From: Clostridium sp. AM34-11AC
GTDB lineage: Bacteria; Bacillota; Clostridia; Lachnospirales; Lachnospiraceae
Direction of reading: 5' to 3'
Assembly: GCF_003435375.1 (NCBI RefSeq)
Contig: NZ_QWGL01000015.1
Location: 11,667 to 75,666, forward strand
Length of the DNA: 64,000 nucleotides
Shown: positions 54,208-62,865 of the stretch, piece by piece
How the letters are laid out: each line of letters starts with the position of its first letter
Numbering within the stretch: the first letter of the stretch is position 1
Notes under the pieces: generated by a model
What the model was told of the DNA's origin: nothing
Databases searched by the model: none
What the model saw: only the letters and a program-made list of their open reading frames with translations
Made by a program: the position numbers and the translations under genes

Positions 54208-54224
54208 GATAACAAATTGATAAC
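54208..54224 (+). repeat. Left arm-type integrase site (GATAAC direct repeats)
   Basis: GATAACAAATTGATAAC has two GATAAC units 11 bases apart. The right end of the element has GATAACAAAATGATAAC in the same orientation (62748-62764). Confidence 0.6.
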
Positions 54225-54346
54225 AGTCATAGCAAGTGCCATTATTCTTGTTATCCAGTGGTTTATGGGTAACGGAACAATTAACAGGTGGCTTGCAGAC
54301 TAAAGTTCGGAGCTTGGCTCTGAACAAATTCCATATTATAAACTAA

Positions 54347-54387
54347 GCCCTTAGCTGTGGTTAATAACCATAGTTAAGGGCTTTTTT
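54347..54387 (+). terminator. Terminator at the left end of the element
   Basis: GCCCTTAGCTGTGGTTA pairs with TAACCATAGTTAAGGGC, followed by six T. It would end transcripts coming from guaA. Confidence 0.85.
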
Positions 54388-54439
54388 GTCGTTGCCAAAG
54401 CATCTGTAGGGAGCTGCCAGTGGCAGGTCCTGTAGGTGC

Positions 54440-54970
54440 TTATTTATCTTTCAAGTGGTCTTTGAATGCTTCCACGAGAGCGTCACTTAATTCCTGTGAT
54501 GGAACTTTTGCCCAACGCTGTGTGGTGTCGAACTCTGGATAATGGTAACGCCAGTTATCGTATTCTTCTCTGTTGATTTCTTCGGAAGATAGCTTGTCTG
54601 CCTGTTCTTTCCAAGCATACAGCATTTTGAGGAGTTCATATGCTTCTCTGCCTTTGTCCTTGTTGACCTTTAAGCATACCTCTCCGTCTGCTTCACTGAC
54701 AGTAAGACCGTAAATATCTTCAAGGGTAAACAGAGTGTGCATAAGACCGATATAGCTGTCTATGTCAGGAACATCAAGAGCCTGTGGAGAAACATCAAGC
54801 ACCTGTGCCAATGCATTTGTAAGGTCTGCTTTCGGTTTGCGTGTACCAGTTTCGTACTGTGCCAAACGCACATCAGCACTCTTTTCTGGAAAACCGATTG
54901 CTGTACCGAGATACTTTTGTGTCATACCACGCATTAGTCTGAAAAAATGTATTCTTTCGCTGATAGCCAT
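54440..54970 (-). CDS. XRE-family transcriptional regulator of the element
   Basis: A 176-aa protein with an N-terminal helix-turn-helix (residues 1-60: RIHFFRLMRGMTQKYLGTAIGFPEKSADVRLAQYETGTRKPKADLTNALAQVLDVSPQAL in pieces). The C-terminal half is acidic and helical (EEINREEYDNWRYHYPEFD, SQELSDALVEAFKDHLKD). It is divergent from xis-int. Its promoter (TTGACT, 18 bases, TATACT on the minus strand) is embedded in a cluster of AAATGTTTAGT-like sites, typical of a repressor that controls itself and the integration genes. Confidence 0.85.
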   Translation of the reverse strand: MAISERIHFFRLMRGMTQKYLGTAIGFPEKSADVRLAQYETGTRKPKADLTNALAQVLDVSPQALDVPDIDSYIGLMHTLFTLEDIYGLTVSEADGEVCLKVNKDKGREAYELLKMLYAWKEQADKLSSEEINREEYDNWRYHYPEFDTTQRWAKVPSQELSDALVEAFKDHLKDK

Positions 54971-54990
54971 AATGATACGCTCCTTTTATA

Positions 54991-55133
54991 TTTAGTGAAA
55001 TAAGTATAGCAGAAATGTTTAGTGGAAGTCAAGAAAAACCGAAACAAAAATGTTTAATATTTTCTTTGCAACCACTTGACAATAGCAAATATGTTTAGTA
55101 AAATAAATTACGAATTAAACAAATATGCTTAAT
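54991..55133. promoter_or_regulatory. Divergent promoters with five repeated operator-like sites
   Basis: The motif AAAT(AT)GTTTA(G/A)T recurs at about 54991, 55013, 55048, 55087 and 55121 (TTTAGTG, AAATGTTTAGTGG, AAATGTTTAAT, AAATATGTTTAGT, AAATATGCTTAAT). The plus-strand promoter is TTGACA (55076-55081), 17 bases and TAAAAT (55099-55104), with one site in the spacer. The minus-strand xre promoter overlaps two others. Confidence 0.65.
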
Positions 55134-55418
55134 GCGACAACTGAATGACCGTCCGAAAAGCCAAACCGCCAAGACCTCGTCGGAGCAAGTTCCGTATCGT
55201 TCGCTTGTGTGCAAGCACAAAAGCTCATTCGCTGCACTGCTCCTCCTCTTCCCCAAAAGTCTCCGACTTTTCGGGAACCCCTATACGAGCGAGCGCCTGA
55301 TGTACTGCGGTGCATTGGGACAGCACAGCGCCTGCCGACAAGCAGGAGTGCCTGTTGGAACTTTAACACGGAGAAAGCGGCAAGCAAAAAATTATTTTAA
55401 GAAAGGAAGAAAAAGGAT
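55134..55418 (+). other. Long GC-richer leader of the xis-int operon
   Basis: About 300 bases between the operon promoter and the excisionase gene. It contains hairpins (CCCCAAAAGTC with GACTTTTCGGG; CTTGTGTG with CAAGCACAAAAG-like segments) but no convincing ORF. An ORF at 55132-55464 overlaps xis in another frame and lacks a ribosome binding site. Confidence 0.4.
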
Positions 55419-55607
55419 ATGGAAAACAGATTTATCCGAGCCGAAGATGTGGCTCAGGAACTAAACGTATCAAAACCTTATGCATATAAACTCATCAGAC
55501 AATTAAATGAGGAATTGAAAGCAAAGGGCTTTATTACGATTGCAGGGCGTGTAAATCGCCAGTATTTTTACGAAAGGCTCTACGGAGCAGGAAAGGGGGA
55601 AATGTAA
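55419..55607 (+). CDS. Excisionase-like helix-turn-helix protein
   Basis: A 62-aa DNA-binding protein. The winged-helix-like IRAEDVAQELNVSKPYAYKLIRQLNEELKAKG and FITIAGRVNRQYFYERLYG match the small excisionase / MerR-type proteins found in front of Tn916-type integrases. AAGGAAGAAAAAGG precedes the ATG. The integrase gene begins at the base after its stop codon. Confidence 0.8.
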   Translation: MENRFIRAEDVAQELNVSKPYAYKLIRQLNEELKAKGFITIAGRVNRQYFYERLYGAGKGEM

Positions 55608-56699
55608 ATGCCGGTATTTAAGAATGAAGATAACGGTACTTGGTATGTGATGGCAAGGTATGTGAACTGGAAAGGGGAACGCAAGCAGAAATGCAAGCGT
55701 GGCTTTGCTACCAAACGAGAAGCACAGGAATGGGAAAGAATGTTCAAATTGCAGACTTCTTCAGACCTTGATATGAGTTTTGAAGCCTTTACGGAGCTTT
55801 ATATCAATGATGTGAAGAACCGTTTGAAGGAAAACACGTGGCTTACCAAAGAGCATATCATACGCACAAAGATACTTCCGTATTTCGGGAAACTGAAAAT
55901 CAGCGAGATTTCCACAAAGGAGATTATTACTTGGCAGAATGAAATGCTTGCCTATCGTGATGAGAAGAAAAAGCCTTATTCACAGACGTATCTGAAAACG
56001 CTGCACAATCAGTTGTCCGCCATTTTCAATCACGCTGTCCGCTACTATGAACTGCGTTCCAATCCTGCGGCAAAGGTGGGAAATATGGGACGTGAGGAAC
56101 ACAAGGAAATGCTGTTCTGGACAAAGGAAGAATACAAGAAATTCTCTTTTGAGATGATGGACAAGCCTGTTTCCTTTTATGCGTTTGAAATGCTTTACTG
56201 GTGCGGTATCCGAGAGGGCGAGCTGTTAGCTTTGACTCCGGCAGATTTCAACTTTGATAAGGAAACAGTCACAATCAATAAATCCTATCAGCGTTTGAAA
56301 GGGCAGGATGTGATTACTTCTCCGAAAACGAAAAAGAGCAACCGCACGATTAAAATGCCGAAGTTTCTGTGTGAGGAAATGAAAGAATATCTCGGTATGC
56401 TTTACGGATTGAAGAAGAAAGACCGTATCTTTACGGTGACGAAAAGCTATCTTCATCACGAGATGGACAGAGGGGCAAAGGCGGCAGGCGTGAAGCGTAT
56501 CCGCATTCACGATCTCCGTCACAGCCACATTTCACTCTTGATTGATATGGGCTTTTCTGCGGTGGCGATTGCTGACCGAGTTGGTCACGAAAGTATTGAT
56601 ATTACTTATCAGTACGCACACCTCTTTCCGTCAAAGCAGATTGAGATGGCAGAAAAATTAGATGATTTAGGGAAAGGAGATTTTGAAAATGTCAGCTAA
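55608..56699 (+). CDS. int: Tyrosine site-specific integrase
   Basis: A 363-aa tyrosine recombinase of the Tn916/phage-integrase type. The N-terminal AP2-like arm-binding domain (GTWYVMARYVNWKGERKQKCKRGFATKREAQEWE) is followed by the SAM-like core-binding domain (about 58-155). The catalytic domain carries R202 in GIREGE, H301-x-x-R304 in HDLRH, H327 in VGHES and the probable nucleophile Y336 in YQYAH. It catalyses integration at the guaA 3' end and, with the excisionase, excision. Its 3' end overlaps the next gene by 11 bases. Confidence 0.95.
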   Translation: MPVFKNEDNGTWYVMARYVNWKGERKQKCKRGFATKREAQEWERMFKLQTSSDLDMSFEAFTELYINDVKNRLKENTWLTKEHIIRTKILPYFGKLKISEISTKEIITWQNEMLAYRDEKKKPYSQTYLKTLHNQLSAIFNHAVRYYELRSNPAAKVGNMGREEHKEMLFWTKEEYKKFSFEMMDKPVSFYAFEMLYWCGIREGELLALTPADFNFDKETVTINKSYQRLKGQDVITSPKTKKSNRTIKMPKFLCEEMKEYLGMLYGLKKKDRIFTVTKSYLHHEMDRGAKAAGVKRIRIHDLRHSHISLLIDMGFSAVAIADRVGHESIDITYQYAHLFPSKQIEMAEKLDDLGKGDFENVS

Positions 56700-57024
56700 G
56701 AACAGAGATAACAAAAATCGTTGGAGGAATATCACAGTAGGGTTTCGAGTATCGCCCGAAGAAAACGAACTCATTAACAGAGCTGTAGCTCTATCAGGAT
56801 TGCCAAAACAGGAGTATTGTTACCGCCGTTGCTTAAATCAGGATGTGGTGGTACAGGGCAATCCGAGAGTGTATAAGGCGTTGAAAACGGAATTTGCCAC
56901 AGTCCTTGCGGAACTGAAAAGGATTGAAGCAGGAAAAGGTGTGGATGATGAACTGCTGAGTGTAATAGAACTGATTTCCATTATTCTCGGCGGTTTGAAA
57001 GGAGAGGATGCGAATGGAGAATAA
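56689..57024 (+). CDS. MobC-like mobilisation/relaxosome protein
   Basis: A 111-aa basic protein. RNITVGFRVSPEENELINRAVALSGLPKQEYCYRRCL resembles the ribbon-helix-helix of MobC-type relaxosome accessory proteins, followed by a helical tail (EFATVLAELKRIEAGKGVDDELLSVIELISIIL). ATG 56689 is 9 bases after AAAGGAG and overlaps the integrase gene; an upstream TTG at 56683 is less likely. It probably helps the downstream MobV relaxase at oriT. Confidence 0.65.
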   Translation: MSAKNRDNKNRWRNITVGFRVSPEENELINRAVALSGLPKQEYCYRRCLNQDVVVQGNPRVYKALKTEFATVLAELKRIEAGKGVDDELLSVIELISIILGGLKGEDANGE

Positions 57025-58168
57025 AAAAGAAATGACTATTCCAAATGTATCTGCGGCAACAGATGCGGAACAGTCACTTTCCAAATGTACTGACAATAGT
57101 ATAGTCAATCAGGATACGGATTTCAAGGGGTACGAGCAATCTTTTGAAGAAATGCAAAGGGAAATACTCAGACAGTTAGACCCTTCCTATCTGAAAACAG
57201 TATCAATGACAACGCTGTATGATACGGTGTTTGAGGTTCAGACACCACTTATCGACGGTCTGCTCCAAAGGGGAACTTACCTTTTCGTAGGTTCCCCGAA
57301 AGTGGGAAAGAGCTTTATGATGGCACAGCTTGCCTATCATATCAGCACAGGCACACCGCTTTGGGAGTATAAGGTGCGTAAGGCAACGGTGCTTTATTTT
57401 GCCCTTGAAGATGATTACCCACGTTTGCAGAAGCGATTGTTTCAGATGTTCGGTGCAAAGGAGACAGGCAATCTGTATTTCGCAACGGAATGTAAAACGG
57501 TCAATGGCGGACTGGAAGAACAGATAAGAGGGTTTATGAGGGAACACCCAGACACAGGCTTGATTATCATAGACACCTTAAAGCGTGTGCGTGAAGCAGG
57601 CGGAGCAGATTACAGCTACGCAAGTGATTATGATGTTGTGGCAAGGCTGAAAGCGTTGGCAGACAGTTACAAGGTTTCAATGCTTATTGTTCATCATACA
57701 CGCAAACAAAAATCGGAAGATATATTCGATATGATTTCAGGCACGAATGGTCTGATGGGTGCGGCAGACGGTGCATTTGTTCTCAGTAAGGACAAGCGTA
57801 CTTCCAACAATGCCACACTTGATGTTGCTGGCAGAGACCAGCAGGATATGAAAATCCATCTTGTAAGGGACAGCGAGCGATTGGTGTGGAACTTTGCAAA
57901 ATCGGAAACGGAGATGTGGAAAGAACCGCCCGAACCTCTGCTTGAGAAGATAGCGGATACGCTCTTTTCGGAAAGTGACAGATGGGAAGGAACTGCTTCG
58001 GAACTTTGCGAAAGGCTTGCGGTGGATATAAAGCCGAATGTACTTTCTTTAAGGCTCAGTATCAACGCAAGCAGGCTGTTTCGTGATTACGGTATCCGTT
58101 ATCAGAACAGCCGCACACACGACGGAAGAAAGGTTTCACTTTGGAAAGAAACCGAGCAGACGGCGTGA
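57014..58168 (+). CDS. RepA/DnaB-like AAA ATPase
   Basis: A 384-aa RecA-fold ATPase of the hexameric RepA helicase type found on mobile elements. Walker A is GSPKVGKSF (about residue 95), the DnaB-like FALEDDYPRLQKRL follows, Walker B is LIIIDTLKRV and the sensor-like LIVHHTRKQKSEDIFDMISGTNGLMGAAD matches RepA. The C-terminal region (about 305-384) looks like a winged-helix DNA-binding module. The start at 57014 lies 6 bases after GGAGAGG and overlaps the MobC-like gene by 11 bases. It could support replication of the excised circle. Confidence 0.8.
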   Translation: MENKKEMTIPNVSAATDAEQSLSKCTDNSIVNQDTDFKGYEQSFEEMQREILRQLDPSYLKTVSMTTLYDTVFEVQTPLIDGLLQRGTYLFVGSPKVGKSFMMAQLAYHISTGTPLWEYKVRKATVLYFALEDDYPRLQKRLFQMFGAKETGNLYFATECKTVNGGLEEQIRGFMREHPDTGLIIIDTLKRVREAGGADYSYASDYDVVARLKALADSYKVSMLIVHHTRKQKSEDIFDMISGTNGLMGAADGAFVLSKDKRTSNNATLDVAGRDQQDMKIHLVRDSERLVWNFAKSETEMWKEPPEPLLEKIADTLFSESDRWEGTASELCERLAVDIKPNVLSLRLSINASRLFRDYGIRYQNSRTHDGRKVSLWKETEQTA

Positions 58169-58408
58169 CAAACGGTGTCAAAGGTGTCAATGTTTTTGAG
58201 AGCAGCACGCTGTGAAAAACATTGTCACCATCGTCACACTTTGACACCGGATAAAGTTTAGGGGAGTGTGCAGAGAGTGCCTTTTCAAAGGCGGCTCTTT
58301 GGTCTCGCCTGCTGGCTCGGTCGGTTCGCAGGCGTGTGTGCCACCGGCACACGCTCACCCCTCGGAGAGCCTTCGGAGAACGCAAAACCTGTTTACAGGT
58401 CGCATTTT
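58169..58408 (+). other. Non-coding GC-rich spacer upstream of the relaxase gene
   Basis: No ORF is supported. It contains hairpins such as GCCTGC with GCAGGC (about 58309-58335) and GTGTGTGCC with GGCACACGC (58336-58356). Confidence 0.4.
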
Positions 58409-58466
58409 TGATGGGTGTACCCGTCAAAAGTGCTTTTGCGTTACTTTTGACAAAAGTAACAAAACC
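58409..58466 (+). other. Candidate oriT region
   Basis: Three short inverted repeats in a row precede the relaxase gene: GGGTGTACCC, CAAAAGTGCTTTTG and TTACTTTTGACAAAAGTAA (58441-58459). In MobV systems the nick site lies in such repeats just upstream of mob. The sequence does not match the pMV158 consensus. Confidence 0.4.
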
Positions 58467-58502
58467 TGAGAATGTTGAAATTTACAGATGGGAGATGAAA
58501 AA

Positions 58503-59663
58503 ATGCAGAGAACGATAAGTGCAATGGTCGGTAAAGGCTCGGTCAATCACAATAGCCGAAAGTTCCGAGCAGAAAATGTAGACGGAACTCGTACTCATCT
58601 CAATATCGACTACTGCAATGAAAATATAAAGACAGTTTATCACGAATTGTTTGATGAAGCATTGGAAAGATACAATGCCAAGCAGATAAGGTCAGACCGA
58701 AAGATAAAAGATTATTATGAAAAAATCCGAAGTTCCAAGCAGGAAAAACCGTTCCACGAAATCATTTTACAGGTGGGCGGTAAGGGAAATATGAACGCCG
58801 ATACGGAAAACGGAGAACTGGCAAAGCAGATTTTAGATGAATACTATCAGGGTTTTCAGGAGCGAAATCCACAGCTTCGGGTGTTCTCGGCTCATCTGCA
58901 TATGGATGAAGCTACACCACATCTGCACATAGATTTTGTACCTTTTACCACAGGCAGCAAGCGTGGACTTGATACAAGAGTGTCACTAAAGCAGGCTCTT
59001 GCAACGCAAGGTTTTAAGGGCGGCAGTCGTGGCGATACGGAGTGGTCGCAATGGATACAGTCCGAAAAAGAACAGCTTGCGGCGGTGATGGAACGTTATG
59101 GGATTGAGTGGGAACATTTAGGCACACACGAAAAACATCTTTCTGTTTTGGATTATAAAAAGCAGGAAAGAGAAAAAGAAGTGGCGGCATTAGGTGCGAA
59201 AATCGAGCAGAAACAGATTGAATTTGATGTGTTGTCGGAACGAGTATTGAACTATGATAAGGCAAAAGACGAGCTGTCAAATCTTGAAATAGAGCTTGAT
59301 ACTGCACCGAAATATCAGTTGCCAGAACCAGAGAAATTTATGACTGCAAAGGCATATAAAACCAAAATGGCAGAGCCGGTTGTAAGGAAATTGAAGCAAC
59401 TTGTCAAAACGGTGCTTGCCCGCTGCTTTGAGGGGTGGGACAACTATCATAGGCTGAATACAGCGAATGCACAGTTATACCGCACCAATCAGCGTTTGGA
59501 GAAAGTCAATGAAAGATTGACCGAAGAAAACAAAATCCTAAAAGCAGAAAATAAAGATTACAGCCTGCTCCGTAAGGTTTTTGGTCGCAAACAGATAGAT
59601 GATTTGTTGGAGCAGGCAAGAACAGTTAAAGGTCGCAAGCGTGATAATACACGATCACGATAG
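58503..59663 (+). CDS. MobV-family relaxase (Pre/Mob type)
   Basis: A 386-aa relaxase. The metal-binding HLHMDEATPHLHIDFVP (about residues 130-146) is the MobV HxDE-x-TPHxH motif. N-terminal NSRKFRAENVDGTRTHLNIDYCNEN and the nucleophile-region histidines are typical, and the C-terminal half is a long coiled coil (QEREKEVAALGAKIEQK and EKVNERLTEENKILKAENK). The start at 58503 follows GGGAG by 8 bases; ATG 58488 precedes that site. It would nick oriT and lead DNA transfer when a helper conjugation system is present. Confidence 0.9.
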   Translation: MQRTISAMVGKGSVNHNSRKFRAENVDGTRTHLNIDYCNENIKTVYHELFDEALERYNAKQIRSDRKIKDYYEKIRSSKQEKPFHEIILQVGGKGNMNADTENGELAKQILDEYYQGFQERNPQLRVFSAHLHMDEATPHLHIDFVPFTTGSKRGLDTRVSLKQALATQGFKGGSRGDTEWSQWIQSEKEQLAAVMERYGIEWEHLGTHEKHLSVLDYKKQEREKEVAALGAKIEQKQIEFDVLSERVLNYDKAKDELSNLEIELDTAPKYQLPEPEKFMTAKAYKTKMAEPVVRKLKQLVKTVLARCFEGWDNYHRLNTANAQLYRTNQRLEKVNERLTEENKILKAENKDYSLLRKVFGRKQIDDLLEQARTVKGRKRDNTRSR

Positions 59664-59689
59664 ACAAAAATCACAGGAGGAAAAGGAAA

Positions 59690-60067
59690 ATGACAAAGAC
59701 AATTTTTGAAGAAATGGGCGGAACTTATAGACAGGTGGGTGATTATTTATTGCCGAACATCACAGTACCAGCCGAAGAAGAAATAGAGCCGATTGGTTTA
59801 TGGGGGAAACGACATGCAAGGCATTTAAAGGAACACTATAAAGTGTTATATATGAACCTGCTGACAAGCGGAAAGCTGCATAGTTATCTTGCAGAAGTCG
59901 ATAAGCAAGCAGAGGATATGTTTCTTCGACTGGTAAAGGAATATGCCGACAGACAAGATGTGACGGAACAATTAAAGAAAGATAATCCCTACGAATGGAT
60001 TGGAAGAATGAATAATATTCAGGCTTGTGTGAGGGAAGTTGTAGGAACGGAGTTGATTTACACATAA
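59690..60067 (+). CDS. TnpV-like transposon protein
   Basis: A 125-aa protein resembling TnpV of Tn4451-type elements: TYRQVGDYLLPNI near the N-terminus, GLWGKRHARHLKEHYKVLYMNLLTSGKLHSYLAEVDKQAE and a C-terminal WIGRMNNIQACVREVV. The family is widespread on clostridial mobile elements and its function is not established. The ribosome binding site is CAGGAGGAAAAGG. It follows the relaxase gene by 26 bases. Confidence 0.8.
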   Translation: MTKTIFEEMGGTYRQVGDYLLPNITVPAEEEIEPIGLWGKRHARHLKEHYKVLYMNLLTSGKLHSYLAEVDKQAEDMFLRLVKEYADRQDVTEQLKKDNPYEWIGRMNNIQACVREVVGTELIYT

Positions 60068-60212
60068 GCGTTTTACGGTATGGTGCTCCTGCGTTTGCTG
60101 GAGTGCTGTGGTTGTGGTTGTAAAGAGGTTGTGAAAGATTGAATTTCGTAATGGTTGGATGTATAATTAGGAAGTGAAAATTTTAATTTGCACTTCCATA
60201 AGGTGAAATGTA

Positions 60213-60241
60213 TTGACACAAAAAATACAGTATGATAGTAT
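60213..60241 (+). promoter_or_regulatory. Promoter of the ABC-F/lnu cargo
   Basis: TTGACA (60213-60218), a 17-base spacer and TAGTAT (60236-60241); a TATGAT at 60231 is an alternative with a short spacer. Confidence 0.55.
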
Positions 60242-60285
60242 TGCCATTAGAAGAAAGAAAGGCACATTTTGTGTAAGGTGAGGAA

Positions 60286-60300
60286 ATGATTAATAGATAA
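60286..60300 (+). CDS. Four-residue leader peptide (MINR) of the ABC-F gene
   Basis: ATG ATT AAT AGA TAA is preceded 5 bases upstream by AAGGTG, within the leader that ends in a terminator ahead of the ABC-F gene. Such minimal leader ORFs sense ribosome-targeting drugs by stalling in several ABC-F and tet attenuators. The function here is inferred from position. Confidence 0.45.
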   Translation: MINR

Positions 60301-60433
60301 TTTGATTTAAGTAAGACACATATAGTTATTGAGCCTGTAGAGAATAGGTTTGTTTTGTGTACGCTTAAGTTGGATTATCGCAAGAGGCATTTCCTTTGTT
60401 TTCCTTTTGGAAAAGAAATAAGGGTCTATTTAG

Positions 60434-60471
60434 CGAGTCTATTTTTGCGTATGCAAAAAAGACTCGTTTTT
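60434..60471 (+). terminator. Attenuator terminator upstream of the ABC-F gene
   Basis: CGAGTC (60434-60439) pairs with GACTCG (60461-60466), with an inner ATTTTTGC/GCAAAAAA stem and GTAT loop, followed by TTTTTG. It lies 50 bases before the start codon and after the MINR ORF. Confidence 0.8.
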
Positions 60472-60520
60472 GTGTGTTCAAAATAATAATTGGCTCAGAC
60501 TTCGAAAAGGAGAAACTTTA

Positions 60521-62065
60521 ATGTTGCAGATAAAAAAATTAAATTTAACACATAAAAAAGACCTGAGAATAATTCTTAATGATTTCAACCTTGTGCTAAA
60601 TGATGGAGATAAGGCAGTTATTATTGGAGAAGAGGGAAATGGGAAATCGACATTAATGAAGTGGATATACAATCCGTCGCTTGTAGAAAACTATATAGAA
60701 GCAGATGGGGAAAGGATAATGGGACACGAACGTCTTGGTTATCTTCCGCAGGAGATGCTCGATGAAGATAAGGAAAAAACAATATACGAATATTTTTCTG
60801 AAGAGGAAATATTCTGGGAGAAAACGCCTAAAGAATTGTCTGTTATTGCGGGAAAATTTGGAATGAAAAATGATTTTTTCTACAGTAACCAGACAATGGG
60901 TAGTCTTTCAGGAGGCGAAAAAGTCAAGACACAACTTATGAGGCTTTTCATTCGCGATGTTTCTGTGCTGTTGTTGGACGAACCTTCCAATGACATCGAC
61001 ATTGCGACGCTTACATTACTGGAAAAAATCATAAATGACTGGAAGCACATTGTGCTTTTTATTTCACACGATGAAACGCTGATAGAGCGTACTGCCAACA
61101 TGGTGATACATATCGAGCAGATTATACGAAAAACAAAGGCGAGATATACCGTGGCAAAGCTTCCCTATAGACGCTATGTGGAAGAACGGCTTCATAAATT
61201 TGAAATCCAAAAACAGCGGGCACTGAGTGACCGTAGGGAGAAAAAGATTCGCGATGAAAAATATCAAAGAGTTATGCAGAGTGTACAAGGTGCATTAAGA
61301 AGTTGTACCAGACAAGCACCGTCTGTTGCCAAAAACTTAAAGGACAAAATGCATACGGTTAAGGCAATGGAACGAAGATTTGAAAAAGAAGATGAAAATA
61401 TGACTCAGATGCCGGAACAGGAAGAAGCAATCTTTGTCAAATTAGGGGATGAAAACTCACACATTCCCGCAGGAAAAACGGTCATAGAATATGAACTTTC
61501 AAAGCTTGTGACTCCGGATGGCAAAAGAATTTTAGCAGAAGGAATTCATTTAAAAATAAAAGGTTCAGAAAAAATCTGTATGATAGGAGCCAACGGGGCA
61601 GGAAAAACGACTCTTCTAAAAAAGATAGCGGAAGAACTCCTAAATCGGAATGACATTAAAGCAGAATATATGCCTCAAACTTATGAAGACCTGCTGGATT
61701 TGGATGTTACACCGGTTGATTACCTTGATAAAACAGGAGATAAAGAAGAGCGTACAAGAATTAGAACATACCTTGGTTCACTTAAATACACACCAGATGA
61801 AATGGAGCATCCGATTCGGGAGTTATCAGGCGGACAAAAGGCGAAAGTGCTTCTCTTGAGGATGAGCTTAAGTGGTGCAAATGTTCTTATTCTGGATGAA
61901 CCGACAAGAAATTTTTCACCATTGTCCGGTCCGGTAATAAGAAAAATGCTCCGAGAATTTCCGGGGGCTGTCATTAGCATTTCTCACGATAGAAAGTATA
62001 TTGAAGAGGTGTGCGATAAAATATATCAGCTAAATCCTAATGGATTACAGCTAATTGGTGATTGA
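60521..62065 (+). CDS. ABC-F ribosomal protection protein (antibiotic resistance type)
   Basis: A 514-aa soluble protein with two ABC ATPase domains and no membrane part. Walker A motifs are GEEGNGKST and GANGAGKTT, signatures LSGGEK and LSGGQK, and Walker B segments LLLDEPSNDID and LILDEPTRNFSPLS. The basic interdomain linker (RYVEERLHKFEIQKQRALSDRREKKIRDEKYQR in pieces) is the part that enters the ribosome in ARE-ABC-F proteins. The position next to a Lnu-like gene and behind an attenuator supports resistance to lincosamides, pleuromutilins or streptogramins, but the class cannot be fixed from sequence. ATG 60521 follows AAAAGGAG by 8 bases. Confidence 0.85.
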   Translation: MLQIKKLNLTHKKDLRIILNDFNLVLNDGDKAVIIGEEGNGKSTLMKWIYNPSLVENYIEADGERIMGHERLGYLPQEMLDEDKEKTIYEYFSEEEIFWEKTPKELSVIAGKFGMKNDFFYSNQTMGSLSGGEKVKTQLMRLFIRDVSVLLLDEPSNDIDIATLTLLEKIINDWKHIVLFISHDETLIERTANMVIHIEQIIRKTKARYTVAKLPYRRYVEERLHKFEIQKQRALSDRREKKIRDEKYQRVMQSVQGALRSCTRQAPSVAKNLKDKMHTVKAMERRFEKEDENMTQMPEQEEAIFVKLGDENSHIPAGKTVIEYELSKLVTPDGKRILAEGIHLKIKGSEKICMIGANGAGKTTLLKKIAEELLNRNDIKAEYMPQTYEDLLDLDVTPVDYLDKTGDKEERTRIRTYLGSLKYTPDEMEHPIRELSGGQKAKVLLLRMSLSGANVLILDEPTRNFSPLSGPVIRKMLREFPGAVISISHDRKYIEEVCDKIYQLNPNGLQLIGD

Positions 62066-62149
62066 TAACAAAAAGGATGAAAGACTGACAAATTTCAGGC
62101 TTTTAGTGAGTTGGAAAGCATACAAAGATTTGAATTTGGAGGATAGATT

Positions 62150-62647
62150 ATGGTACGTACAGAAGATGCATGTGAAATTATAAAATATGCTTTGCAAAAC
62201 GAAATTAAAGTATATTTAGATGGCGGATGGGGTGTTGATGCACTTCTTAAAAGAGAATCAAGAATACACAATGATATTGATTTGTTTGTTGAACTGAAAC
62301 ATTATCATGATTATATTTATGTGATTAAGCAGCATGGATTTGAGGAAGTAAATACTGATTATACAACGGATGGTCATACTGTCTGGAAAGATGATAAACA
62401 AAGAATCATTGATTTACATTGTTTTGAATTTACAGATGACGGAATTGTTTATGAGGGAGATATATTTCCATCAAAAACTTTTTCCGGTATTGGAAAAGTT
62501 GGAGATATAACTGTTTCTTGTATTGAACCATTGAGTCAGGTAATGCTTCATTTGGGATATGAACACGATAAAAATGATGTGCATGATGTGATGCTGTTGT
62601 GTGAAACATTTCAAATAGCAATACCAGATGAATATAAGGAAAAGTAA
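62150..62647 (+). CDS. Lincosamide nucleotidyltransferase-like protein (Lnu/LinA family)
   Basis: A 165-aa nucleotidyltransferase-fold protein. YLDGGWGVDALLKRESRIHNDIDLFVE carries the GG and D-x-D elements of the LinA/LnuA-LnuC group, which adenylate lincomycin and clindamycin. VWKDDKQRIIDLHCFEF and the C-terminal LSQVMLHLGYEHDKNDVHDVMLL also fit the family at its usual length of about 160-165 aa. It is downstream of the ABC-F gene in the same direction with GGAGG-like ATTTGGAGGAT ahead of the ATG. The allele is not identified. Confidence 0.8.
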   Translation: MVRTEDACEIIKYALQNEIKVYLDGGWGVDALLKRESRIHNDIDLFVELKHYHDYIYVIKQHGFEEVNTDYTTDGHTVWKDDKQRIIDLHCFEFTDDGIVYEGDIFPSKTFSGIGKVGDITVSCIEPLSQVMLHLGYEHDKNDVHDVMLLCETFQIAIPDEYKEK

Positions 62648-62747
62648 AATTTCAGTTTTGTGTTGAATCTCTAAGCAAAATAGCTTATAATTTGACATGC
62701 TACATATAGTTATTATCCACAGTTATCGAGTAGGTGTTATCAATGCC

Positions 62748-62764
62748 GATAACAAAATGATAAC
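62748..62764 (+). repeat. Right arm-type integrase site (GATAAC direct repeats)
   Basis: GATAACAAAATGATAAC matches the left-end site (54208-54224) at 16 of 17 bases. Further GTTAT(C/T)A-type sequences lie just before it (62710-62745). Confidence 0.6.
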
Positions 62765-62865
62765 ATTAGCTCGTATAGGCAGGATAATATGGATATATCA
62801 AATAATCAAAAGAACGAGAAACATTACAGAGAATAATTCCTAAACAAAAAGCGTTAGTCTTTGTA

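Noticed and set aside
55132..55464. 110-aa ORF upstream of the integrase
   Set aside because: It runs through hairpins and overlaps the excisionase gene in another frame, without a ribosome binding site.
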